Assembly (NCBI GenBank): GCA_963728125.1 | Contig: CAVSIZ010000019.1 | Span: 124,001 to 188,000, forward strand | Reading direction: 5' to 3' | DNA length: 64,000 nt | Source: CAWDCV01 sp963728125 | GTDB lineage: Bacteria > Actinomycetota > Actinomycetes > CAWDCV01 | Part shown: piece by piece, positions 44,286 to 52,109 of the stretch | Numbering within the stretch: position 1 is the stretch's first letter | Layout: every line of letters begins with the position of its first letter | Notes under the pieces: model-generated | Databases searched by the model: none | The model's input: the letters and a program-made list of their open reading frames with translations, nothing else | Told to the model about the DNA's origin: nothing | Position numbers and translations under genes: made by a program

Positions 44286-46361
44286 CTAGCGCGATTCCTC
44301 CGGTCGCAGCTGAACCCGGCGCAGCAGCTGGGCGTTGAGCGCCACGATGATCGTGGACGCGCTCATCAGAATGGCGCCCACCGCCGGCGCCAGGACGAAG
44401 CCGATCGGGGCGAGGACGCCGGCCGCGAGCGGAACGCTGATCAGGTTGTAGCCCGCGGCCCACGCCAGGTTCTGCTGCATCTTGCGGTAGCTCGCGCGCG
44501 ACAGGGTGATGACGCCGACGACAGCGCGCGGATCGTCCGAGGCGAGGACGACCCCGGCCGACTCGATGGCAACGTCGGTGCCGGCGCCGATCGCGATGCC
44601 GACGTCAGCGCGGGCCAGTGCTGGCGCGTCGTTCACGCCGTCACCCACCATCGCGACGCGCAGCCCGCGCGCCTGGAGCTCGGCAACCTTGGCGTCCTTG
44701 TCTTGCGGGAGTACGTCGGCGAACACCTCGTCGATGCCGAGGCGCTGCGCGACGGCATCCGCTACCGGCTGGGCGTCGCCGGTGATCATGACGACATGGA
44801 CGCCTCGGTCGTGCAGCTGTTGTACGGCCTCGGCCGATTGCGGCCGGATCTCGTCTTCGAGCGCCAGCACTCCCTCGACGGCACCATCCCGCAGGACGTA
44901 CAGCACGGTGGCGCCGCGTTCCGACCATCCGCTGGCGGCCACACGGATGTCGTCGGGGAGGTCGATGCCATGCTCGCGCAGCAGCGCCGGGCCGCCGACG
45001 GCAACCGGATCGCCGTCGACGCTGGCCTGGACCCCGCGCCCTGGCAGTGACCGAAAACCGCTAGCGGCCGGTACTGGGCCGGCCGCACGGGCAGCGGTCA
45101 CGATCGCCTTGGCCAGCGGGTGCTCGCTGTCGGCCTCGACCGCGGCAGCGAGCGCGAGCACCCGCTCCTGGTCGCCGTCGCCGATGGGGACGACGGCCGC
45201 GACGGCGGGTTGCCCCTTGGTGAGGGTGCCGGTCTTGTCGAACAGCACGGCAGTGACGTTGCGCATGCGTTCGAGGGCGAGCCGATCCTTGACGAGGATG
45301 CCGGCGCGAGCAGCGAGCGTGGTCGAGATCGCGATGACCAGCGGGATGGCGAGACCCAGCGCGTGCGGACAGGCGATGACGAGCACGGTGACGGTGCGCT
45401 CGATCGCGGCATCGGGTTGACCGAGCGCAAGCCAGACCACAAACGTGATCACGCCGGCGATCGAGGCGAAGTAGAACAGAGCGCCCGCTGCTCGGTCAGC
45501 GAGCGCCTGGGCACGTGACCGCGAGGTCTGGGCCTGCTCGACCAGGCGGCGGATACCGGCCAGCGCCGTCCGCTCTCCGACCGCGTCGACCCGAACTCGG
45601 ATGGTGGAATCGGTGACGACCGTTCCCGCGACCACACGGTCGCCCGCGACCTTGCCGACGGTGCGCGACTCACCGGTGATCATGGACTCGTCCAGCTCGG
45701 CCGCGCCGTCGGTGACGACGCCGTCGGCTGGCACCCGTCCTCCAGACCGGACGAGGACCGTGTCGCCCTCGCGTACGTCGGCTTGGGGAATCTGCTCGAC
45801 GGACCCATCAGGCAGCACTCGCTCGGCCTCGTCCGGTAGCAGCGTCGCCAGCGCATCGAGCGCACCGGACGCCTGGCCAAGCGCGCGCATTTCGAGCCAG
45901 TGGCCGAGCAGCATGATGACGACGAGGAGCGCGAGCTCCCACCAGAAGTCGAGGTCGAGCCCCCCGATGCCGAGTGAGGTCAGGCCGCTGGCGACGAACG
46001 CGACCGTGATGGCGAGCGCGACGAGCAGCATCATCCCTGGCTGGCGCGCGCGGATCTCGGCGACGGCCCCGGTGAGGAATGGCCAACCGCCGTAGAAGAA
46101 GACGACAGTGCCGAGAACGGGAGAGATCCACGCCGTACCGGCGGGCACCGAGTAGCCGAGAATGTCGGCAAACATCGGGCTGAAGCCGACGACAGGAAGT
46201 GCGAGCAGCAGGCTCCACCAGAACCGGTCGCGGAACTGGGCGGCGTGGTCGCCATGGTCGTGACCGCCATGGTTATGGCCGACGGAGTCGTGACCGCCAT
46301 GTTCGGAGTGGTCGTGCTCGTGGTGTGCGTGTTCGGTGATTTCGTCGAGGCGCTCGGTCAC
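44286..46361 (-). CDS. copB: Copper-type P1B ATPase (CopB-like, CPH motif)
   Basis: 691 residues. The His-rich N-terminus (HAHHEHDHSEHGGHDSVGHN) replaces the usual CxxC metal domains. The membrane motif VIACPHALGLAIP has CPH, as in CopB-type P1B-3 ATPases. DKTGTLTKGQP, the HP motif SEHPLAKAIV and MVGDGVNDAPALA complete the P and N domains. It likely exports copper, possibly Cu2+ or Ag+, by family. A CsoR-like operator lies directly upstream. Confidence 0.92.
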   Translation of the reverse strand: MTERLDEITEHAHHEHDHSEHGGHDSVGHNHGGHDHGDHAAQFRDRFWWSLLLALPVVGFSPMFADILGYSVPAGTAWISPVLGTVVFFYGGWPFLTGAVAEIRARQPGMMLLVALAITVAFVASGLTSLGIGGLDLDFWWELALLVVIMLLGHWLEMRALGQASGALDALATLLPDEAERVLPDGSVEQIPQADVREGDTVLVRSGGRVPADGVVTDGAAELDESMITGESRTVGKVAGDRVVAGTVVTDSTIRVRVDAVGERTALAGIRRLVEQAQTSRSRAQALADRAAGALFYFASIAGVITFVVWLALGQPDAAIERTVTVLVIACPHALGLAIPLVIAISTTLAARAGILVKDRLALERMRNVTAVLFDKTGTLTKGQPAVAAVVPIGDGDQERVLALAAAVEADSEHPLAKAIVTAARAAGPVPAASGFRSLPGRGVQASVDGDPVAVGGPALLREHGIDLPDDIRVAASGWSERGATVLYVLRDGAVEGVLALEDEIRPQSAEAVQQLHDRGVHVVMITGDAQPVADAVAQRLGIDEVFADVLPQDKDAKVAELQARGLRVAMVGDGVNDAPALARADVGIAIGAGTDVAIESAGVVLASDDPRAVVGVITLSRASYRKMQQNLAWAAGYNLISVPLAAGVLAPIGFVLAPAVGAILMSASTIIVALNAQLLRRVQLRPEESR

Positions 46362-46370
46362 GACTCAAGG

Positions 46371-46386
46371 ATACCCCTGGGGGGTA
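46371..46386. promoter_or_regulatory. CsoR-like copper operator
   Basis: TACCCC TGG GGGGTA (46372-46386) matches the CsoR/RicR-type copper operator pattern, two TACCCC half-sites around a G-rich centre. It lies in the 26-nt gap before the copB start, so copper likely controls copB. No csoR gene is in the window. Confidence 0.65.
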
Positions 46387-46387
46387 C

Positions 46388-47809
46388 TCAGCCGCCGATT
46401 ACCGTGCGCAGGCGCTCCAGGCCCAGCCCTATCCGGTCCGTCTCGATCGCGCCGTACCCGAGTACGAGCCCCTGCTGCGGCTGACGCATGCAGTAGCGCG
46501 CCAGGGAGTGGACGGCGACGCCAACCGCGTGTGCCCGGTCGAGGATCTGAGGTACGTCGAGGTCGGCCGCTGGCCGTACGCGGGCGCAGACGTGCAGTCC
46601 CGCCGACGAGGGGACGGGCTCGAGCCAGGCGGCGAAGTCGGTCTGCAGCGTCTGCACGACTTGGGCGTGCCGCGCCGCGTAGGTGCGCCCGGCCTTGCGA
46701 ACATGCCGCGCCAACAAGCCATCGTCGACGAATGTGGCCATTGCACCCTGCAGGGTCGGCGGACCGGAGGAATCGACCAGCTCCTTCGCGCTGGTCAATG
46801 CCGCATGCAGTGACGCTGGGGCGACCAGGAAGCCAAGGCGCAGCATCGGCAGCATCGTCTTCGAAAACGAGCCGACATAGATGACGCGACCGCTGCGATC
46901 CAAGCTCTGCAGCGGTCGCAGCGGCCGGTCGGAGAAGCGGAACTCGCTGTCGTAGTCGTCCTCGATGATGACGGCGTCGTGACGCTCGGCCCAACTGAGC
47001 AGCGCGGTCCGGCGCCGCAGCGAGAGCACTGTCCCGAGCGGGAACTGGTGGGACGGCGTCACGTACACCACGCGGGTGTCGCTCGGCAGCTGGGTTACGT
47101 CGAGTCCCTCGTCGTCGACGGGTACGCCGACGACGCGGGCACCGTGTGAACGGAACAGCTCGCGGACCGCCGGATATCCGGGTTCCTCGATCGCCACCCG
47201 ATCACCAGGCTCGAGTAGGACGCGGCCGATGAGATCGAACGCCTGCTGCGCTCCCTGTGTGACGAGGACGTCGTCCGCGCTCGCCCGTACCGCGCGCGCC
47301 GTTCCCCAGTGCCGAGCGATCGCCTGGCGCAGCCCCTTGTGACCGCGTGGATCGGCGTACGTCGACTGGGTCAGCGCGGGGCGGAGCTCGCGCGAGACGA
47401 GCCGCCGCCACGTCTGGAGGGGGAACAGCGAGGCGTCGGGGATGCCCACGCGGAAGTCGAACTGGCTGCCGCTGCTTGGAGCGTCGCTGGGGGGCGTGAG
47501 GGACTGCCAGAGCGGGCGCGGGCGGACGCCGGCGTCGGAGGGCGCGGTGCGCTGCTGTGTCGGGCGCAGTCGCTCGGTGCACACGAACGTCCCCGCACCG
47601 ACGCGGCTCACCAGGAAGCCGTCGGCCGTGAGCCGGTCGTACGCCAGGGCGACGGTGGTCCGCGAGACGGCAAGCTGCTGCGCCAGATCGCGCGTCGCGG
47701 GCAGCCGCTCACCGCTGCGCAGCCGGCCATCCAGGATCGCGTCCAGCAACTGCCGATAGATCTGACTGGTGCGGTCCCCGCGGCGCGCTAGGTCGATGTG
47801 GACGTCCAC
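46388..47809 (-). CDS. MocR-type regulator (GntR HTH plus aminotransferase domain)
   Basis: 473 residues. The N-terminal GntR helix-turn-helix (SGERLPATRDLAQQLAVSRT) joins a class I aminotransferase-like domain: VLVTQGAQQAFDLIGRVLLE, VVYVTPSHQFPLGTVLSLRR, and the PLP-lysine segment IYVGSFSKTMLPMLRLGFLV. Such proteins respond to PLP or amines. GTG 47809 has GAGGAG 7 nt upstream. It diverges from the EamA gene, a typical target. Confidence 0.88.
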   Translation of the reverse strand: MDVHIDLARRGDRTSQIYRQLLDAILDGRLRSGERLPATRDLAQQLAVSRTTVALAYDRLTADGFLVSRVGAGTFVCTERLRPTQQRTAPSDAGVRPRPLWQSLTPPSDAPSSGSQFDFRVGIPDASLFPLQTWRRLVSRELRPALTQSTYADPRGHKGLRQAIARHWGTARAVRASADDVLVTQGAQQAFDLIGRVLLEPGDRVAIEEPGYPAVRELFRSHGARVVGVPVDDEGLDVTQLPSDTRVVYVTPSHQFPLGTVLSLRRRTALLSWAERHDAVIIEDDYDSEFRFSDRPLRPLQSLDRSGRVIYVGSFSKTMLPMLRLGFLVAPASLHAALTSAKELVDSSGPPTLQGAMATFVDDGLLARHVRKAGRTYAARHAQVVQTLQTDFAAWLEPVPSSAGLHVCARVRPAADLDVPQILDRAHAVGVAVHSLARYCMRQPQQGLVLGYGAIETDRIGLGLERLRTVIGG

Positions 47810-47820
47810 ACTGCTCCTCG

Positions 47821-47867
47821 ATTGGTCCACTCGGATCGACAAGAATTGGACCTTCTCACGGGCCAAT
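47821..47867. promoter_or_regulatory. Three ATTGG-type half-sites between MocR and EamA genes
   Basis: ATTGGTCC (47821-47828), ATTGGACC (47845-47852) and the reverse copy GGCCAAT (47861-47867). MocR proteins bind direct or inverted repeats of this kind. They are well placed to control both genes. Confidence 0.5.
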
Positions 47868-47911
47868 GTAGCCGCGTACGGTGCAGAAGAGCGAGGACGA
47901 GGAGGGACGAC

Positions 47912-48838
47912 GTGAGTCGGCGGGGACTGTGGCTGTTCGTGACGCTGGGTGTGGCGTGGGGGATCCCGTACCTGCTGATCAAGATTGCGGTCACCGAGCT
48001 GTCTCCGGCCGAGCTCGTGCTGGCCCGCACGACGCTTGCCGCGCTCCTCCTGCTCCCGATCGCCGCGCTGCGCGGTGCGATCGGCCCGGCGCTGCGGCGC
48101 TGGAAGCCAGTGGCGGCCTTCACCCTGGTCGAGATCGCCATCCCGTGGCTGTTCCTCAACCGAGCTGAGACCCGGCTGCCGAGCTCGACGACAGGCCTGC
48201 TCATCGCCGCGGTCCCGCTCGTCGGTCTTCTTGTTGCGTTCCTCATGGGCCGCGCCGAGCGGCTCGGGCGTGTGGGCTGGCTCGGCCTCGGGTTCGGCTT
48301 CGCGGGCGTCGCCGCCCTCGTGGGCCTCGATGTCGGCGGATCTGACCTGGTGGCTGTGGCGGAGCTTGGCGTCGTCGTCGTGGGCTACGCCGTGGGCCCG
48401 GCGATCCTGGCGCGCTGGCTCGACGACACCCCAGCGATCGGTGTCATTGCGGTGGCGCTGACGGCAACCGCGCTGATCTACCTCCCGATCGTCGCGCTCA
48501 CCGGCGGCCTGCCGACAACGATGCCCAGCGGTTCTGTCGTGCTGTCGGTGCTGCTGCTTGCAGTGGTCTGTACGGCGCTCGCGTTCCTCGTGCTGTTCGC
48601 CCTCGTGGGCGAGATCGGTCCAGTTCGCGCGACCACGATCACCTACGTCAACCCGGCCGTCGCCGTTGTCGCCGGTGTCCTCGTGCTCAACGAGCCGGTG
48701 ACCGTATGGACGGTACTGGGGTTCGCGCTGGTCGTCACCGGCTCGGTGCTCGTGAATCGCCGCCCGTCGGCACGCAGCGTGCCGCCCACACCTCCCTCCC
48801 CTGCAGCCCCAGCGCAGGTTTATTCAGTTGAGCGCTAG
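47912..48838 (+). CDS. EamA/DMT family transporter
   Basis: 308 residues with ten membrane segments in two EamA repeats: LFVTLGVAWGIPYLLIKIAV and ELSPAELVLARTTLAALLLL in the first, TTITYVNPAVAVVAGVLVLN in the second. Likely exports amino acids or similar metabolites. GGAGGG precedes the GTG start. Its regulator is probably the divergent MocR protein. Confidence 0.9.
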   Translation: MSRRGLWLFVTLGVAWGIPYLLIKIAVTELSPAELVLARTTLAALLLLPIAALRGAIGPALRRWKPVAAFTLVEIAIPWLFLNRAETRLPSSTTGLLIAAVPLVGLLVAFLMGRAERLGRVGWLGLGFGFAGVAALVGLDVGGSDLVAVAELGVVVVGYAVGPAILARWLDDTPAIGVIAVALTATALIYLPIVALTGGLPTTMPSGSVVLSVLLLAVVCTALAFLVLFALVGEIGPVRATTITYVNPAVAVVAGVLVLNEPVTVWTVLGFALVVTGSVLVNRRPSARSVPPTPPSPAAPAQVYSVER

Positions 48839-48912
48839 GCGCGGCGCTCCTACCGTCGTAAGGCTGGCTACCAATAGTCAGCCTCAAGTCGGACTGAAGT
48901 GTGGAGGGCTCT

Positions 48913-49794
48913 GTGTCGACGCCTGTCCGCACCTCAGTGACCGCTGCGACCGAACGCAACGGCGTCAATGCCGTTGATGTCGTCGGGCTGCGTAAGTCGT
49001 TTCGCCGCAAGGTGTCCGGCAAGGACGCACGCGGCAAGCGCAAGACCACCCGTCGTACCGTCAATGCGCTCGACGACGTCACCTTTAGTGTTGCGCGCGG
49101 TGAGACCGTCGCCATCTTGGGTCAGAACGGCTCCGGCAAGTCCACGCTGATCCGCATTCTTTCGACGCTGCTCCTGCACGAGGCTGGTGTCGCGCGGGTG
49201 TTCGGTCATGACGTCATGCGCGATCCCCATCCGGTGCGGCGGCTGGTGAACCGGGTGTCGGTCGAGGCGAGCTTCTTCAAGAAGATGTCGGCGGCGGAGA
49301 ACCTGTCGTACGCGGCGCGCTTCTACGGCATGGGCAGCTCGAGTACGCGTGACCGGATCCCGCTGATCCTCGAACGCGTCGGGTTCCCCAGCGCGAGGCG
49401 CAATGAGCCGATGGAGAACCTGTCGCGCGGGATGCAGCAGAAGGTCGCGCTGGCCCGTGCATTGCTGACGTCACCGGTGCTGCTGCTGCTCGACGAACCG
49501 ACGACGGGTCTCGACCCGCGATCGAAGCGCGAGGTGCAGGACTTCATCCGCGACGTTCGGGTGCTGCACGACTCGACGATCCTGCTGTGCACTCACGACC
49601 TCGACGAGGCCGAGGCGCTGTCGGATCGAGTGGGCATCCTCGACCGCGGGCAGCTGCTGGTGCTGGCGCCGGTTCCGGAGCTGCTGCAGCAGTACGACGC
49701 GTCGTCGCTGGAGGAAGCGTTCTTCGCAGCGACCGGACGTGAGCTCGCTACCGACGAAGAAGAAGACGACGACGAACGGGAGGTGTTCGGATGA
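48913..49794 (+). CDS. ABC transporter ATP-binding protein
   Basis: 293 residues. Walker A GQNGSGKSTL, signature LSRGMQQKVALARAL, Walker B LLLLDEPTTGLDP and H-loop CTHDLDEAE are in order. The C-terminal extension is acidic. GGAGGG before GTG 48913 decides the start. Its stop overlaps the permease start (ATGA), so the two form a two-component ABC-2 exporter. Confidence 0.92.
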   Translation: MSTPVRTSVTAATERNGVNAVDVVGLRKSFRRKVSGKDARGKRKTTRRTVNALDDVTFSVARGETVAILGQNGSGKSTLIRILSTLLLHEAGVARVFGHDVMRDPHPVRRLVNRVSVEASFFKKMSAAENLSYAARFYGMGSSSTRDRIPLILERVGFPSARRNEPMENLSRGMQQKVALARALLTSPVLLLLDEPTTGLDPRSKREVQDFIRDVRVLHDSTILLCTHDLDEAEALSDRVGILDRGQLLVLAPVPELLQQYDASSLEEAFFAATGRELATDEEEDDDEREVFG

Positions 49795-50633
49795 GCCTGA
49801 CAACGACTACGACATCTGCTTTCCGCACACAGCTCGTTGGCGTGCGCGGTGTCGTCGAACGCAACATCTATCTCACCAAGCGGTACATCTGGTGGGACGT
49901 CGCGTTCTTCCTGTGGACGGTGGCGAACACGCTCACGATCGTGTTCATCGCCGAAGGCGTCGAGGCCAACGGCGGATCGATCGACGTCAACCGCCAGACG
50001 ACGTACCTCCTCATCGGCGCCGTGCTGTGGGCGTACCTCGGCATCCTGTTCGAGATCCTCACCGAGACGGTGTCGTGGGAGCGCTGGGAAGGCACGATCG
50101 AGTACACGTTCATGGCGCCGTTGCGTCGCGGCGCCCACCTGATGGGAATGAGCGCCTACGCCATCGTGTACGGGATCCTGCGCGCAGTGCTGCTGTTCGC
50201 GGTGGTCGCGGTGTTCTTCGACCTGGCGATGCCGAACGCCAACTTCATCGCGGCGCTCATCGTCGTCTTGGTCGCAAGCATTCCGTTCGCTGGCATCGGC
50301 ATGATGACGGCGGTGCTACCGCTCATCTCGCCGGAGAAGGGCGCGCAGCTCGGCTTCATCGCGCAGGGCGTGCTGCTGGTCGTGTCCGGCGTGTACTACC
50401 CGGTCGAGATCCTGCCCGGATGGATGCAAGCGATCGCCACGGTGAGTCCGGCGACGTACGCGCTGAACGGCAGTCGCGCGGCGATCCTCGAGGGAGCCGG
50501 CATCGGATCGCTGTGGTCCGAGCTGGCGGCGCTGCTGCTGATCGGCGTCGTCGCGATTCCGGTCGGGCTGGCGCTCTTCGCAGCAGGCGAGCGCTACGCG
50601 AAGCGGTACGGCAAGCTCAAGCGCTCCGGCTGA
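49791..50633 (+). CDS. ABC-2 type transporter permease
   Basis: 280 residues with six membrane segments (for example GSIDVNRQTTYLLIGAVLWA, FAGIGMMTAVLPLISPEKGA and IAQGVLLVVSGVYYPVEILP). The last is the ABC-2 membrane motif. Partner of the preceding ATPase; substrate (lipid, sugar or drug) unknown. Confidence 0.9.
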   Translation: MSLTTTTTSAFRTQLVGVRGVVERNIYLTKRYIWWDVAFFLWTVANTLTIVFIAEGVEANGGSIDVNRQTTYLLIGAVLWAYLGILFEILTETVSWERWEGTIEYTFMAPLRRGAHLMGMSAYAIVYGILRAVLLFAVVAVFFDLAMPNANFIAALIVVLVASIPFAGIGMMTAVLPLISPEKGAQLGFIAQGVLLVVSGVYYPVEILPGWMQAIATVSPATYALNGSRAAILEGAGIGSLWSELAALLLIGVVAIPVGLALFAAGERYAKRYGKLKRSG

Positions 50634-50645
50634 CGCACGCACTCG

Positions 50646-52001
50646 TCACGGCAGCGCGTTCCGTCCTACGACGTCCGCATACCAGCGGGCGCTCGCCTTC
50701 GGAATGCGCTGCTGCGTCGGGTAGTCCACGAAATAGAGGCCGAACCGCTTCGAGTACCCCTCAGCCCACTCGAAGTTGTCCATCAGCGACCAGCAGAAGT
50801 AGCCGCGCACGTCGACGCCCTCCGCAATCGCATCCTGCACCGCGCGCAGGTGTCCATCCAGGTACGCGATCCGCTCCTCGTCGTCCACACCGCCTTCGGG
50901 ATCGACGTAGTCGTCGTACGCCGCGCCGTTCTCGGTGATGTAGATCGGCGGTAGGTCGGAATAGTCGCGCCGTAGCCGGACGAGCAGCTCGGTCAACCCG
51001 TCAGCTTCGACCGGCCAGCCCATCTGCGTCGTGGACAACGATCGCGGCACGACACCGTGCGCGTCGAGCAACGGCAGGACTGCCATGGTGTCTGCAGCAT
51101 CGTCACCGGCTGCAGCATGCGTGCGGAAGTAGTAGTTGATGCCGAGGAAGTCCATCGGTGCGGCGATGAGCTCGAAGTCGCCGTCAGCCACGATGCCGTC
51201 GAGATCGGAGGCGTACCACTCGACCATGTCCTCGGGATAGCTGCCCAACAGCAGCGGATCGAGGAACCAGCGGTTCGAGTTACCGTCCTTTCGACGTGCT
51301 GCATCGGCGTCGGCGGCAGAGTCACTTGCTGCGCGAGCGGGCGACAAGCTCAGGGTGATACCCGCCGTACCCGACACGCCTTGCAGCACCTGCATGGCGC
51401 GACCGTGCGCGAGCAGCATGTGATGCGCTGAACGCAATGCTGCGACGCCGTCGCGCACTCCCGGCGCGTGCCGGCCCGCGCCGTAGCCGATGAAGCTCGC
51501 CACCCACGGTTCGTTCAGCGTGATCCACATCGGTACGCGATCGCCGAGCGCAGCGGTCACTACGCCGGCATACTCCTCGAACGCGTCGACGATCGAACGC
51601 GACGTCCAGCCACCTGCGTCTTCGAGCACCTGCGGAAGATCCCAGTGGTACAGCGTCACCGCCGGCGTGATGCCGCGCTCAAGCAGCGTGTCCACGAGAG
51701 CGCTGTAATGGTCGAGCCCGGCCTGATTGACGCGGCCGCGGCCGTCCGGCAGCACGCGCGGCCAGGCGATCGAGAACCGGTACGCCGACAAGCCGAGATC
51801 GGACAGCAGGTCGACGTCCTCGGACCAGCGCCGGTATGAGTCGCACGCGATCGTGCCCGTGTCGCCGTGGCGGGTCGCGCCGGGTTTCGCACTAAATGTG
51901 TCCCAGATCGACGGCGACCGACCGTCCACGTCGACGGCGCCTTCGATCTGGTACGAGGCAGTAGCCGTTCCCCACAGGAAGCCGTCGGGCATCGAGGTCA
52001 T
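50646..52001 (-). CDS. GH1 beta-glucosidase
   Basis: 451 residues. FLWGTATASYQIEGA is the family N-terminus, MWITLNEPWV holds the acid/base Glu, and PPIYITENGAAYDDYV holds the nucleophile Glu; GYFCWSLMDNFEWAEGYSKR ends the barrel. Hydrolyses beta-glucosides in the cytoplasm. ATG 52001 was chosen; the frame upstream to 52085 lacks family similarity. Confidence 0.92.
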   Translation of the reverse strand: MTSMPDGFLWGTATASYQIEGAVDVDGRSPSIWDTFSAKPGATRHGDTGTIACDSYRRWSEDVDLLSDLGLSAYRFSIAWPRVLPDGRGRVNQAGLDHYSALVDTLLERGITPAVTLYHWDLPQVLEDAGGWTSRSIVDAFEEYAGVVTAALGDRVPMWITLNEPWVASFIGYGAGRHAPGVRDGVAALRSAHHMLLAHGRAMQVLQGVSGTAGITLSLSPARAASDSAADADAARRKDGNSNRWFLDPLLLGSYPEDMVEWYASDLDGIVADGDFELIAAPMDFLGINYYFRTHAAAGDDAADTMAVLPLLDAHGVVPRSLSTTQMGWPVEADGLTELLVRLRRDYSDLPPIYITENGAAYDDYVDPEGGVDDEERIAYLDGHLRAVQDAIAEGVDVRGYFCWSLMDNFEWAEGYSKRFGLYFVDYPTQQRIPKASARWYADVVGRNALP

Positions 52002-52109
52002 GGCTGAATCATGGCCGACGCTGCGGGTCTCGGCACCGCTTCGCCCTATTTGTCCCTTCCGCTTCACTTCAATGGTCTCTAGCATGCGACGCGGCCAACG
52101 GAGGTTCGC

